A stretch of DNA of 64,000 nt, taken from assembly GCF_017875765.1 (NCBI RefSeq), contig NZ_JAGGNA010000001.1, positions 2,259,001-2,323,000 of the forward strand, in the 5' to 3' direction. The notes under the pieces are model-generated. The model searched no databases and was not told the origin of the DNA. It saw only the letters and a program-made list of their open reading frames with translations. Shown here one piece after another: positions 26,325 to 35,873 of the stretch. A program made the position numbers and the translations under genes. Origin of the DNA: Flavobacterium sp. CG_23.5. Lineage in GTDB: Bacteria > Bacteroidota > Bacteroidia > Flavobacteriales > Flavobacteriaceae. How positions within the stretch are numbered: position 1 is the first letter of the stretch; the number at the start of each line of letters is the position of its first letter.

Positions 26325-28949
26325 TTGAAAACCAATACATTTAGACAACTATTTTCTATAGGATTTTTGCTCTTTTTGATAGCATGTTCTACCAAGAAGG
26401 ATACTTTTTTGGCTAGAAAATCCCATGCTTTAAGTACTAAATACAACATTTTATACAACGGTCAAATAGGACTGGATAAAGGTGTAGTAGGTATAAAAGC
26501 CGGCAGCCGCGATAATTTTTGGAAACGTTTGCCAATTGAAAAAATGCAAATGAAAGAAGAGTTCGTTGCAGGAGAAAAACCCAAAAATGCTGATTTTGAA
26601 TTGGCGGAAAGCAAAGCCACAAAGGCAATTCAGAAACATTCGATGAACATTGACGGAAGAGAAAAAAATAGCCAAATTGATGAAGCCTATTTATTGCTTG
26701 GTAAATCTCGATATTACGACCAAAGATTTGTTCCCGCATTAGACGCGTTCAATTACATCTTATACAAATATCCAAACAGTAGCAATATTTACGAGGCCAA
26801 AATTTGGCGTGAAAAAACCAACATGCGTTTAGGAAATGATGCATTGGTGGTTAAAAATATATCCAAACTTCTAGACGAACAAAAACTAAGCAATCAGGTT
26901 GTGGCAAATGCCAATGCACTTTTATCAGAAGCTTTCTTGAATTTGGAGGAAAAAGACAGTGCAGTAGCAAAACTAAAAATAGCCGAAAAGTACACCAAAG
27001 TAAAAGCTGAAAAAGCCAGATATCGTTTTATACTGGGACAATTGTATGAAGAACTAGGGAAAAAAGATAGCGCAATATACAGCTACCAGTCCGTTATTGA
27101 CATGAAAAGAAAAGTGGCAAGAGAATATGTTATTCAATCCCAAGTCAAAAAAGCACAACTGTTTGATTATGAAAAAGGAGATACCACGTCTTTTGTAAAT
27201 ACATTCAATAAGCTACTTGCAGATCGAGAAAACCGACCTTTTTTAGATGTAATTTATTACCAAATGGGTGTTTTTCATGATAAAAACAACAACCAGAAAC
27301 AAGCGTTAAAATATTACAACTCTTCACTTAAAAAAGCAACCACAGACCAATATTTAATTGCGTCAAATTACCGAAATTTAGGAAATATGTATTTCAAAAA
27401 TACGGATTATCCTGTGGCTGCTAAATATTACGACAGTACGTTAGTAAAACTGGATATTAAAACTAGAGAATACCTTTCGATTCAAAAAACCAGAAAAAAT
27501 TTAGATGAAGTTATAGAATACGAATCTATTGCCAAAAGAAATGACAGTATTATTAACGTCGCTTCTTTGTCGGAAACGGATCGTGTTTTATATTTTGAAA
27601 AATACATTGATACTTTAAAAAAATCGGATGAAAAGAAGAAAATTTCAGAAGAGAAAGAAAAAGTAAGAATTGAAACGATAGAAAGAAATACTAAACCCAC
27701 TACAATTGATGCAGCTGTTGCGGGGCAAGATATAGGAAAGCCCAAAAAAGCATCCTTGTCACCTCCTTCCATTGCGGATGTTGCCAGTAATCAAGCCAGC
27801 GCATTCTATTTTTATAATCCTACCACCGTATCCTTTGGAAAAGTGGAATTTAAAAAATTATGGGGAGAACGGTCTTTGGGTGGAAATTGGCGATTGTCCA
27901 CCACTAAAAATAGTGTAACCGTGAATGACACTTTAAATGGGAATAAAATACCGACAGATAATAAAGTAGCAGCGGAAAATATAATTGAAAAATACTCGAC
28001 TGATTTTTATATAAAACAACTTCCAAAATCAAAAGCGGAATTAGACAGTATTGTAAAAGAACGCAATTTTGTCTATTACCAACTTGGTGTTGTTTATAAA
28101 GAAAAATTCAAAGAATACAATTTAGCGAGCAGTAAATTAGAGCAATTATTGACGTACAATCCGGAGGAAAAACTAGTGCTTCCTTCGATGTACAACTTGT
28201 TTAAAATTTACCAGATTACTGATGCAAACAAAGCCGAAGAAATGAGAAAAAGAATATCTTCTCAATACCCGGATTCTCGCTATGCGCAAATTATAAACAA
28301 TACAAATTTGAATGAGGCTGCAGCCAATGCAACTCCAGAAAGCGAATATAACAAATGGTATAAGCTATATAAGGAAGGAAACTATGCTGTTGTTTTAGAA
28401 AAATCAGATGCACTGATTAGTCAGTTTTCCGGGGACGAAATTGTGTCTAAATTTGAATTGCTTAAAGCAAATACTATTGGAAAACTAAGAGGATTAATTG
28501 CCTATAAAAACGCATTGCAATATGTGGCGGATAATTATCCAAATAGTGAGGAAGGCAAAAATGCACAAGAAATAGTGACGACTCAAATCCCATTTTTGGA
28601 ACAAATGAGTTTTAATACCACGGATACCAAAAACTGGAAAATTCTTTATAAAGTTGGGAATCGAGAAGATAAAAACACTAAAATAATAGAAGAAAAAATC
28701 AAGAAATTAATCTCAGACGAAAATTATCAAAACCTGACTTATTCGTATGATGTATATACCGAAAAAGAAAATTTCATAACCATTCATGGGATTAATTCTG
28801 AAGTTTATGCAAATGCAATAACTAGAACTTTAAAAGAAGATAAAAAATATAAGCTGGAGGAACCTGCTATTGTAGTTTCTAATGATAACTACAAAGTAAT
28901 TCAAATCAAGAAAAGTCTTGAAGTGTATTTAGCACCCAAAAATCCTTAG
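26325..28949 (+). CDS. sprE: SprE/PorW-like gliding motility and type IX secretion lipoprotein
   Basis: The 874-residue protein starts with a lipoprotein signal (lipobox LIAC, Cys21). Many TPR units follow in the first half (AYLLLGKSRYYDQRFVPALD, YRFILGQLYEELGKKDSA, YYQMGVFHDKNNNQKQALKYY), then a low-complexity charged linker near 440-490 and a second TPR-like region. Length and order match SprE of F. johnsoniae, the PorW homologue, which is needed for gliding and for type IX secretion of adhesins. The start codon is TTG. Bactofilin and the ATP synthase genes follow directly. Confidence 0.85.
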   Translation: MKTNTFRQLFSIGFLLFLIACSTKKDTFLARKSHALSTKYNILYNGQIGLDKGVVGIKAGSRDNFWKRLPIEKMQMKEEFVAGEKPKNADFELAESKATKAIQKHSMNIDGREKNSQIDEAYLLLGKSRYYDQRFVPALDAFNYILYKYPNSSNIYEAKIWREKTNMRLGNDALVVKNISKLLDEQKLSNQVVANANALLSEAFLNLEEKDSAVAKLKIAEKYTKVKAEKARYRFILGQLYEELGKKDSAIYSYQSVIDMKRKVAREYVIQSQVKKAQLFDYEKGDTTSFVNTFNKLLADRENRPFLDVIYYQMGVFHDKNNNQKQALKYYNSSLKKATTDQYLIASNYRNLGNMYFKNTDYPVAAKYYDSTLVKLDIKTREYLSIQKTRKNLDEVIEYESIAKRNDSIINVASLSETDRVLYFEKYIDTLKKSDEKKKISEEKEKVRIETIERNTKPTTIDAAVAGQDIGKPKKASLSPPSIADVASNQASAFYFYNPTTVSFGKVEFKKLWGERSLGGNWRLSTTKNSVTVNDTLNGNKIPTDNKVAAENIIEKYSTDFYIKQLPKSKAELDSIVKERNFVYYQLGVVYKEKFKEYNLASSKLEQLLTYNPEEKLVLPSMYNLFKIYQITDANKAEEMRKRISSQYPDSRYAQIINNTNLNEAAANATPESEYNKWYKLYKEGNYAVVLEKSDALISQFSGDEIVSKFELLKANTIGKLRGLIAYKNALQYVADNYPNSEEGKNAQEIVTTQIPFLEQMSFNTTDTKNWKILYKVGNREDKNTKIIEEKIKKLISDENYQNLTYSYDVYTEKENFITIHGINSEVYANAITRTLKEDKKYKLEEPAIVVSNDNYKVIQIKKSLEVYLAPKNP

Positions 28950-28951
28950 CC

Positions 28952-29359
28952 ATGTTTGATAAAAAACCAAAATCGTACACGGATCTTTTAGGAAAAACCA
29001 ACAGAATAGTGGAAGGAACCACTATAAATGGAGATATTGTTTCTCAGGCAGATTTTAGATTGGATGGAGCATTAAACGGAAATTTTCAATCCAGCGGAAA
29101 AATAGTTATTGGGCCAGCAGGAAGTGTTACAGGAGATATTATTTGCAAAAATGCAGACATTGAAGGTAAATTTGACGGCAAGATTCAAGTGACAGAAATC
29201 CTGAATGTAAAATCTAAAGCAAGTATTCACGGCGAAGTCATCTGTGGGAAATTAGCAGTAGAGCCTGGTGCTGATTTTAGCGCCTCTTGTACCATGAAAA
29301 CCAATATAAAAAATCTAATGCTAAATGATGGACAACAAACCCAACAAAAAACAAGCTAG
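28952..29359 (+). CDS. Bactofilin (polymer-forming cytoskeletal protein)
   Basis: The 135-residue protein has the bactofilin beta-helix core: EGTTINGDIVSQADFRLDG, then repeated hydrophobic-Gly rungs (GKIVIGPAGSVTGDI, ADIEGKFDGKIQV, ASIHGEVICGKLAV). Bactofilins self-assemble into filaments under the membrane and act as scaffolds for envelope machines. It starts 2 bases after sprE and its end overlaps atpZ by 35 bases. Association with SprE suggests a structural role in gliding or cell shape, as inference. Confidence 0.92.
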   Translation: MFDKKPKSYTDLLGKTNRIVEGTTINGDIVSQADFRLDGALNGNFQSSGKIVIGPAGSVTGDIICKNADIEGKFDGKIQVTEILNVKSKASIHGEVICGKLAVEPGADFSASCTMKTNIKNLMLNDGQQTQQKTS

Positions 29360-29555
29360 TAAATGGATTGCCTTGATTAATATCCCAATTCAAATGGGGG
29401 TAATCATCTTTCTGTTTTCTTACCTTGGGAATTGGTTAGATGAAAATCATCCTAGTCCTAAATTATATTACAATAAAATTCTGATTATGATTGGTGTCGC
29501 ATTAGCCTTATACAATGTTATACGACAAGTAAAGGAAATCAACAAATCAGAGTAA
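29325..29555 (+). CDS. AtpZ/AtpI-like small membrane protein
   Basis: The 76-residue protein has two membrane helices (about 17-36 and 48-65) with a short loop NWLDENHPSP between them, as in the AtpZ family found ahead of F-ATPase operons. Members are thought to help F0 assembly or carry Mg2+. The start lies inside the bactofilin gene; a second Met at residue 2 is an alternative. Confidence 0.82.
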   Translation: MMDNKPNKKQASKWIALINIPIQMGVIIFLFSYLGNWLDENHPSPKLYYNKILIMIGVALALYNVIRQVKEINKSE

Positions 29556-29626
29556 ATCCCCATAGAACAAATCTAAATCCCCAGAAGACCAAGAGTCGTT
29601 TTGACTTTTTGGTAAAATATAATCTA

Positions 29627-30019
29627 ATGAATTTTAAAAATTACAAACCGGTACTGAATTTATTGTTGTTAACAGTGGTAGCTTATGCACTCCATAAAAC
29701 TATTTTTTATAGTTTCAATATATATGATGCAGCATTTCATTATTCGCTAGAAACGCTTTATTTAATATTTTCAGTGTTATCCATTATTGTCCTTGTCGTT
29801 TTGTTGAAGGTAAAAGAACGAAGTTTTGACAATGTTGGAATGTCATTTCTACTCAGCACAAGTGTTAAAATGGTGGTTTGTTATTTGATTTTAAGGCCGG
29901 TATTGCAAGCCTCAAGTCAGAATAATGGCATTGAGAAAAAGAATTTTTTCGCAATGTTTATTCTCTTTTTAGCAATGGAAACCATTCTTACAATACGAAT
30001 ATTAAACAAAAATCAATAA
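29627..30019 (+). CDS. AtpI-like membrane protein (DUF6168 type)
   Basis: From the ATG at 29627 the protein has 130 residues and four membrane helices, without polar domains. Its place between atpZ and atpB corresponds to AtpI in other bacteria, and I recall the family name DUF6168 from Flavobacteriaceae. A start at 29609 adds six residues. A role in c-ring assembly is inferred from position only. Confidence 0.7.
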   Translation: MNFKNYKPVLNLLLLTVVAYALHKTIFYSFNIYDAAFHYSLETLYLIFSVLSIIVLVVLLKVKERSFDNVGMSFLLSTSVKMVVCYLILRPVLQASSQNNGIEKKNFFAMFILFLAMETILTIRILNKNQ

Positions 30020-30069
30020 ACAAGGAGTTTTATAAGCAGAATGTCCGAAAAATAATTTTTTATATGCTT

Positions 30070-30097
30070 TTGAATATTAATAAAAAATGTACCTTTG
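30070..30097 (+). promoter_or_regulatory. Promoter of atpB
   Basis: TTG (30070-30072), a 17-base spacer and TACCTTTG (30090-30097) match the Flavobacterium consensus in full. It lies 43 bases upstream of the atpB ATG, so the ATP synthase genes have a promoter of their own apart from sprE. Confidence 0.75.
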
Positions 30098-30140
30098 CAC
30101 CAAATTTTAGAAACGTAATAAATTAAGATATTTAACTGTT

Positions 30141-31295
30141 ATGGTGATTTCAAACAAACCGCTTAGATTTATAATAGCGACTTTAGTAGCCTGTCTTCCT
30201 TTAATTAGTTTTGCAAATCCGCAAGTGGATTCTGTGAAAGTACAAACGGAAGTTGCTCTTTCAGCAACGGAAAAAAGCCAGGAAGAAGCTCATGCTGAAC
30301 CAACGGATGTTAAATCTAAAATCAGAGCATTTATTGGTCATCACGTTTTAGATTCTCATGATTTTACTTTCTTTTCAGATGAAGTAGAAGGAAAACATTA
30401 CGGTTTTTCTTTACCTGTTATTCTTTGGGATAATGGATTGCAATTTTTCTCCTCTTCTAAATTTGAACATGGTGAAGCAGTAGCTGAGTCCAATGGGAAT
30501 TTCTACAAAATAAACCATCACGACGGTAAAATATACAAAACTGATGCTTCGGGAACAATAACTGAGAACGAAGAAACAGGTCATCCAACAAACGTTCGTC
30601 CAATCGATTTCTCTATTACAAAAACGGTTTTTTCTATACTATTGGCTTCCCTAATAATGTTTTTATTATTCACTGGTTTAGCAAAATCATATTCCAAAAA
30701 CAAAGGAATTGCTTCTGGAGTTGGAAGAATATTTGAGCCGGTTGTTTTATACATCCGTGATGAAATTGCTATTCCAAACATTGGTGAAAAACACTATAAG
30801 AAATACATGAGTTATTTATTGACCATATTTTTCTTTGTTTTATTCTTGAACATATTTGGATTGATGCCTTTCGGAATTAATGTAACTGGAAATTTAACCG
30901 TTACATTTGCATTGGCAATCCTGACATTTTTAATTACAAACCTTACGGCAAATAAAAATTACTGGGGTCATATTTTCTGGATGCCTGGAGTGCCTAAAGC
31001 GATGCGAATAATTTTGGCTCCTATTGAATTGTTAGGAATTTTTATTAAACCTTTTTCATTGATGATACGTTTGTATGCAAATATTTTTGCAGGTCATATT
31101 GTACTGATGAGTATTATTGGTTTAATGTTTATTTTCAAAAGCTGGTTAGGAAGTAGTTTGTCTTTTGGATTGTCATTCGTGCTTTCCATACTTGAAATAT
31201 TGGTAGCTTTTTTACAAGCGTATATTTTCACCATGTTATCTGCTTTGTACTTTGGTTCAGCTGTAGAAGAGCATCATCACGAGGAAGCTCATTAA
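30141..31295 (+). CDS. atpB: ATP synthase F0 subunit a
   Basis: The 384-residue protein forms the proton half-channels against the c-ring. It has the long N-terminal extension of Bacteroidota AtpB: a signal peptide (cleavage near SFA-NP, residue 26) and about 130 soluble residues. Five or six membrane helices follow from residue 160, including FSLMIRLYANIFAGH with the essential Arg. It ends with a His/Glu-rich tail. Confidence 0.95.
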   Translation: MVISNKPLRFIIATLVACLPLISFANPQVDSVKVQTEVALSATEKSQEEAHAEPTDVKSKIRAFIGHHVLDSHDFTFFSDEVEGKHYGFSLPVILWDNGLQFFSSSKFEHGEAVAESNGNFYKINHHDGKIYKTDASGTITENEETGHPTNVRPIDFSITKTVFSILLASLIMFLLFTGLAKSYSKNKGIASGVGRIFEPVVLYIRDEIAIPNIGEKHYKKYMSYLLTIFFFVLFLNIFGLMPFGINVTGNLTVTFALAILTFLITNLTANKNYWGHIFWMPGVPKAMRIILAPIELLGIFIKPFSLMIRLYANIFAGHIVLMSIIGLMFIFKSWLGSSLSFGLSFVLSILEILVAFLQAYIFTMLSALYFGSAVEEHHHEEAH

Positions 31296-31411
31296 TTTGT
31301 CGAAAGTCAAATGTCGAAAGTTTAAAAGTCACGGTAATAATGGACTTTAGACTTTAAGACATTACAACTTTAGACTCAAAAAAAGAATGTTTAATTTTTA
31401 ATATATATATT

Positions 31412-31603
31412 ATGCAAATTCCAACTATTGTAGGAGCAGGGTTAATTGTAATCGGAGCAGGTTTAGGTATTGGTAGAATTGGTGGTTCAGCAATGGACGC
31501 TATTGCTCGTCAACCAGAAGCTTCTGGAAAAATCCAAACAGCTATGCTTATCGCAGCTGCACTTATTGAAGGTATTGGTTTCGCTGCGTTGTTCGCATCT
31601 TAA
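31412..31603 (+). CDS. atpE: ATP synthase F0 subunit c
   Basis: The 63-residue hairpin protein has two helices joined by the polar loop ARQPEA (31-37). The ion-binding Glu53 sits in LIEGIGF. The residue after Glu is Gly rather than Ser or Thr, which favours protons over sodium. It is flanked on both sides by hairpin-forming spacers. Confidence 0.95.
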   Translation: MQIPTIVGAGLIVIGAGLGIGRIGGSAMDAIARQPEASGKIQTAMLIAAALIEGIGFAALFAS

Positions 31604-31613
31604 TTAAAACTTA

Positions 31614-31654
31614 AAAAACAATAGTTGCAACGGTTGGTTGTAACTATTGTTTTT
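31614..31654 (+). terminator. Intercistronic hairpin after atpE
   Basis: An 18-bp stem (31614-31631 against 31637-31654, one wobble pair) with a 5-base loop ends in TTTTT. It is placed between atpE and atpF, where it could act as a partial terminator or stabilise the atpE end of the message. Confidence 0.7.
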
Positions 31655-31728
31655 AAAATTAAAACATTACCAATTGCTTTTTTATGAGCAATTAAAAAAT
31701 CATAATTTAAAATTTATAATTATATATA

Positions 31729-32229
31729 ATGGATAAGTTAATAAATCAGTTTGAGTTAGGTTTGTTCGTTTGGCAAGTATTAATATTTGTTGGATTAATA
31801 TTCTTATTGAAAAAATTCGCTTGGAAACCAATTCTTGATGCAGTTAATGATAGAGAAGAAGGAATCAAAAATGCACTACTTTCTGCTGAAAATGCTAGAA
31901 AAGAAATGCAAAATCTTCAAGCTGACAATCAACGTATTTTACAAGAAGCAAGATTAGAGCGTGACAACATGCTTAAAGATGCTCGTGAAATGAAAGAGAA
32001 AATGGTTGCTGATGCTAAAAATGAAGCGCAAGTTCAAGGTCTGAAAATGATTGAACAAGCAAAAGCAGCAATCGAAGGTGAAAAAAATGCAGCTATGGCT
32101 GAATTGAAATTACAAGTTTCTACTTTGTCATTGAGTATTGCAGAAAAATTATTGAAAGACGAATTGTCTAACAAAGAAGCTCAAACTAAATTAGTTGTTC
32201 AACTGTTAGGTGACGTAAAACTGAACTAA
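31729..32229 (+). CDS. atpF: ATP synthase F0 subunit b
   Basis: The 166-residue peripheral-stalk protein has one N-terminal membrane helix (about 8-27), the conserved KKFAWKPILDAVNDRE segment, and a long charged coiled coil to about residue 150. Confidence 0.95.
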   Translation: MDKLINQFELGLFVWQVLIFVGLIFLLKKFAWKPILDAVNDREEGIKNALLSAENARKEMQNLQADNQRILQEARLERDNMLKDAREMKEKMVADAKNEAQVQGLKMIEQAKAAIEGEKNAAMAELKLQVSTLSLSIAEKLLKDELSNKEAQTKLVVQLLGDVKLN

Positions 32230-32231
32230 TT

Positions 32232-32765
32232 ATGGCAAGTACAAGAGCAGCAATTCGTTATGCAACAGCAATTTTAGATTTGGCAAACTCAAAAGGTGTT
32301 GCTGAAGTTGTGAATAACGATATGAAATTGATTGCTTCAACAATCAACGGGAACTTGGAATTGAGTACTTTTATTCAAAATCCAACTTTGAAAGTTGAGG
32401 TTAAAGAGAAAGCACTTTTAGAAGTTTTTGCAGGTATTGATGTAGTTACTCAGGGGTTATTTCATTTGTTATTTGAAAACAAAAGATTCGAAATTCTAGA
32501 AGGTATCGCTACAGAATACAGTAAATTATCTGACGTGATGAACGGTATTGAAGTAGCTAAAGTTACTACAGCCATTCCTATGGATGATGCATTAGAAGCT
32601 AAAGTTAAAGCTAAAATTGCAACCCTTTCAGATAAGAAAATTACAATTGAAAATATAGTAGATGCTTCTATCATAGGAGGGTTTATTCTAAGAATAGGCG
32701 ACAAGCAGTATAATGCTTCAATTGCCAACAGATTACAAGTATTAAAAAGAGAGTTAAGTAATTAG
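32232..32765 (+). CDS. atpH: ATP synthase F1 subunit delta
   Basis: The 177-residue protein links the b stalk to the alpha subunits. It starts RAAIRYATAILDLA and ends with the family signature ASIIGGFILRIGDKQYNAS. It begins 2 bases after atpF. Confidence 0.95.
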   Translation: MASTRAAIRYATAILDLANSKGVAEVVNNDMKLIASTINGNLELSTFIQNPTLKVEVKEKALLEVFAGIDVVTQGLFHLLFENKRFEILEGIATEYSKLSDVMNGIEVAKVTTAIPMDDALEAKVKAKIATLSDKKITIENIVDASIIGGFILRIGDKQYNASIANRLQVLKRELSN

Positions 32766-32803
32766 TTTTATTGCACATTTAAGTGTCTAAATTATAAATT
32801 AAG

Positions 32804-34381
32804 ATGGCGGAAATCAAACCTGCTGAAATTTCAGCAATATTAAGAAAGCAAGTAGAAGGTTTTGAATCTGGTGCTACACTAGAAGAAGTAGGAACAGTAC
32901 TTCAAGTTGGAGATGGTATTGCTCGTGTTTACGGGCTTTCTAATGTTCAATACGGAGAATTAGTAGAGTTTGACAATGGATTAGAAGCTATTGTTTTGAA
33001 TCTTGAAGAAGACAATGTAGGTGTGGTACTTTTAGGACCATCAACAGGAATCAAAGAAGGTTCAACTGCTAAAAGAACACAACGTATTGCTTCTCTTAAA
33101 GTAGGAGAACAAATGGTAGGTCGTGTAGTAAACACTCTTGGTTTTCCAATTGATGGAAAAGGACCAATAGGTGGAGATTTATACGAGATGCCTTTGGAAA
33201 GAAAAGCTCCTGGAGTTATCTTCCGTCAACCAGTTACTGAGCCATTACAAACAGGTATTAAAGCAGTAGATGCTATGATTCCAGTTGGTCGTGGACAACG
33301 TGAGCTAGTTATTGGTGACCGTCAAACAGGTAAATCAACTGTTTGTATCGATACTATCTTAAATCAAAAAGAATTTTACGATGCAGGAAAACCTGTATTT
33401 TGTATATATGTTGCAATTGGGCAAAAAGCTTCAACTGTAGCAGGAATTGCTAAAATGTTAGAAGAAAAAGGTGCAATGGCTTACACCATAATTGTTGCAG
33501 CTAACGCTTCTGATCCAGCTCCTATGCAAGTGTATGCTCCTTTCGCAGGTGCTGCAATTGGAGAATATTTTAGAGATTCAGGTCGTCCAGCTTTAATTGT
33601 TTATGATGATTTATCTAAACAAGCGGTTGCGTATCGTGAAGTTTCTCTTTTATTGAGAAGACCACCGGGACGTGAAGCATATCCTGGAGACGTTTTTTAC
33701 TTACACAGTCGTTTATTAGAGCGTGCTTGTAAAGTAATCGCAGATGATGGAATTGCTAAAAACATGAATGATTTACCAGATTCATTGAAATCAATTGTAA
33801 AAGGTGGTGGTTCATTGACTGCTTTACCAATTATTGAAACTCAAGCTGGTGACGTTTCTGCATATATCCCAACAAACGTAATTTCGATTACAGATGGTCA
33901 AATTTTCCTTGATGGAGATTTGTTTAACTCTGGGGTTCGTCCAGCGATTAACGTAGGTATTTCGGTATCTCGTGTTGGTGGAAATGCACAAATTAAATCA
34001 ATGAAAAAAGTGGCTGGTACATTAAAACTAGATCAAGCACAATTCCGTGAATTGGAAGCGTTTGCTAAATTTGGTTCTGATTTAGATGCTGTTACTTTAA
34101 ACGTAATTGAAAAAGGAAAAAGAAACGTTGAAATCTTGAAACAAGGTTTGAACGATCCTTATACTGTTGAAGACCAAGTTGCAATTATCTATGCTGGTTC
34201 TAAAAACTTATTGAGAAATGTTCCTGTGAACAAAGTAAGAGAATTTGAGAAAGATTTCTTGGAATTCTTGAACAACAAACACAGAGCTACTCTTGATGCG
34301 TTGAAAGCAGGAAAATTAACAGACGAAATTACAGATGTAATCGAAACTGTAGCAAAAGAATTATCAGCAAAATATAACTAA
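32804..34381 (+). CDS. atpA: ATP synthase F1 subunit alpha
   Basis: The 525-residue subunit carries the P-loop GDRQTGKST (about 170-178), the [12 protein letters not shown] segment and the arginine-finger region [14 protein letters not shown]. It forms the non-catalytic nucleotide sites of the F1 head. Confidence 0.98.
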   Translation: MAEIKPAEISAILRKQVEGFESGATLEEVGTVLQVGDGIARVYGLSNVQYGELVEFDNGLEAIVLNLEEDNVGVVLLGPSTGIKEGSTAKRTQRIASLKVGEQMVGRVVNTLGFPIDGKGPIGGDLYEMPLERKAPGVIFRQPVTEPLQTGIKAVDAMIPVGRGQRELVIGDRQTGKSTVCIDTILNQKEFYDAGKPVFCIYVAIGQKASTVAGIAKMLEEKGAMAYTIIVAANASDPAPMQVYAPFAGAAIGEYFRDSGRPALIVYDDLSKQAVAYREVSLLLRRPPGREAYPGDVFYLHSRLLERACKVIADDGIAKNMNDLPDSLKSIVKGGGSLTALPIIETQAGDVSAYIPTNVISITDGQIFLDGDLFNSGVRPAINVGISVSRVGGNAQIKSMKKVAGTLKLDQAQFRELEAFAKFGSDLDAVTLNVIEKGKRNVEILKQGLNDPYTVEDQVAIIYAGSKNLLRNVPVNKVREFEKDFLEFLNNKHRATLDALKAGKLTDEITDVIETVAKELSAKYN

Positions 34382-34397
34382 AAAGTACTAAGTAAGG

Positions 34398-34434
34398 AGT
34401 ATTAAGTATCTAGATTTTCTAGGTACTTAATACT
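34398..34434 (+). repeat. Intercistronic hairpin between atpA and atpG
   Basis: A 16-bp stem (34398-34413 against 34419-34434, one wobble pair) has a 5-base loop. It is followed by further copies of the unit ACTTAAT. No T run follows, so it is more likely an RNA stability or processing element than a terminator. Confidence 0.6.
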
Positions 34435-34464
34435 TAATACTTAAATCTTCATACTTACAAAACA

Positions 34465-35325
34465 ATGGCAAATTTAAAGGAAATCCGTAATAGAATTACT
34501 TCCGTTTCATCTACGATGCAAATTACATCGGCAATGAAAATGGTTTCTGCAGCAAAGCTAAAGAAAGCACAAGATGCAATCACAGCAATGCGCCCTTATG
34601 CCGAAAAATTAACGGAATTATTGCAAAATCTTTCTGCTACACTAGAAGGTGATGCGGGCGGAGAGTTTACAACACAACGTGAAATCAAGAAAGTATTACT
34701 TGTTGTAGTAACTTCTAATAGAGGTTTGGCAGGTGCTTTTAACACGAATGCAATTAAAGAAGCTAAAAATCGTGCAGCCTTTTACGAAGGTAAACAAGTG
34801 GATATTTTTGCTATTGGAAAAAAAGGAAATGATGTTTTGAGTAAAACGCTTTCAGTTGTTGATAATCAAAGTGCTATTTTTGACACCTTGACTTTTGACA
34901 ATGTAGCTTTAATTTCAGACATGTTGACTCAGAAGTTTGTTTCTGGTGAATATGACAAAATCGAATTGATTTACAATCAGTTTAAAAATGCAGCGACACA
35001 AATCGTTCAAACAGAACAATTTTTGCCACTTGCACCTATTAAATCGGATAAACCAGTTTCTACTGGAGATTATATTTTTGAACCTTCAAAAGAAGAGATT
35101 GTATTGACTTTGATTCCAAAATCATTGAAAACACAATTGTACAAAGGGATTCGTGATTCGTTTGCATCAGAACACGGCGCTCGTATGACCGCAATGCACA
35201 AAGCAACGGATAACGCAACTGAATTGAGAAATCAATTAAAACTGACTTACAATAAAGCGCGTCAGGCTTCGATTACTAATGAGATCCTAGAGATTGTTGG
35301 TGGAGCGGAAGCATTGAACGGATAA
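34465..35325 (+). CDS. atpG: ATP synthase F1 subunit gamma
   Basis: The 286-residue rotor-shaft subunit starts with LKEIRNRITSVSSTMQIT and ends with the conserved NKARQASITNEILEIVGGAEAL. It is the last atp gene here; atpD and atpC are not in the window, as is usual for Bacteroidota, where they form a separate pair. Confidence 0.97.
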   Translation: MANLKEIRNRITSVSSTMQITSAMKMVSAAKLKKAQDAITAMRPYAEKLTELLQNLSATLEGDAGGEFTTQREIKKVLLVVVTSNRGLAGAFNTNAIKEAKNRAAFYEGKQVDIFAIGKKGNDVLSKTLSVVDNQSAIFDTLTFDNVALISDMLTQKFVSGEYDKIELIYNQFKNAATQIVQTEQFLPLAPIKSDKPVSTGDYIFEPSKEEIVLTLIPKSLKTQLYKGIRDSFASEHGARMTAMHKATDNATELRNQLKLTYNKARQASITNEILEIVGGAEALNG

Positions 35326-35349
35326 GAAAAATAGTATCTAATATATTTA

Positions 35350-35381
35350 AGAGGTATGCTAAGGCGTACCTCTTTTTTTTT
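35350..35381 (+). terminator. Terminator of the atp operon
   Basis: AGAGGTATGC (35350-35359), loop TAAG, and GCGTACCTCT (35364-35373) form a 10-bp stem with one wobble pair, followed by nine T. Confidence 0.9.
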
Positions 35382-35418
35382 GATTAAATTTATAGCGTAA
35401 AACAATAGTAGATTTAGA

Positions 35419-35862
35419 ATGAAATTAGAAATTAAAGAACTGACTACAAAAGAGGAAATGCTAGCCCAATTTGAAGTAATGCAGCATTTATATACCAAAT
35501 TTACTTTAGAAAAGTATGAATCCTACCTTACTGAGATGATTCCGCATAATTACAAGCAAGTAGCTGTCTTTGAAGGTGATGTTTGTGTCGGTATTTCGGG
35601 ATTATGGTCGGGAACTAAACTCTGGTCGGGCAAGTATTTAGAAATAGATAATTTCATTGTTCATCCTGATCATCGTTCGAAAGGTATTGGTAAAATGATG
35701 ACCGATTATATTGATGCTAAGGCAAAAGAGACGGGCTGTACGATGATTGTTTTGGATGCTTTTACTGGAAATTACACGGCACACCGTTTTTATTACAACC
35801 AAGGCTATGTTCCAAAAGGGTTTCATTTCTTAAAAATATTAAATGAAGAAGGATTAAGCTAA
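35419..35862 (+). CDS. GNAT family N-acetyltransferase
   Basis: The 147-residue protein has the acetyl-CoA binding motif A (FIVHPDHRSKGIGKMM, about 75-90) and motif B (AHRFYYNQGYVPKGFHF). Its substrate is unknown. It stands between the atp terminator and a small lipoprotein gene with an 11-base gap, and the two probably share a transcript. Confidence 0.88.
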   Translation: MKLEIKELTTKEEMLAQFEVMQHLYTKFTLEKYESYLTEMIPHNYKQVAVFEGDVCVGISGLWSGTKLWSGKYLEIDNFIVHPDHRSKGIGKMMTDYIDAKAKETGCTMIVLDAFTGNYTAHRFYYNQGYVPKGFHFLKILNEEGLS

Positions 35863-35873
35863 AGCTCCGAGCT

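Noticed and set aside
34465..35325. Loss of atpD and atpC considered as a deletion
   Set aside because: A separate atpD-atpC pair is the usual arrangement in Bacteroidota, so absence here is expected.
35262..35498. 78-codon minus-strand frame across the atp terminator
   Set aside because: It overlaps the end of atpG, the terminator and the acetyltransferase start, and resembles no protein.
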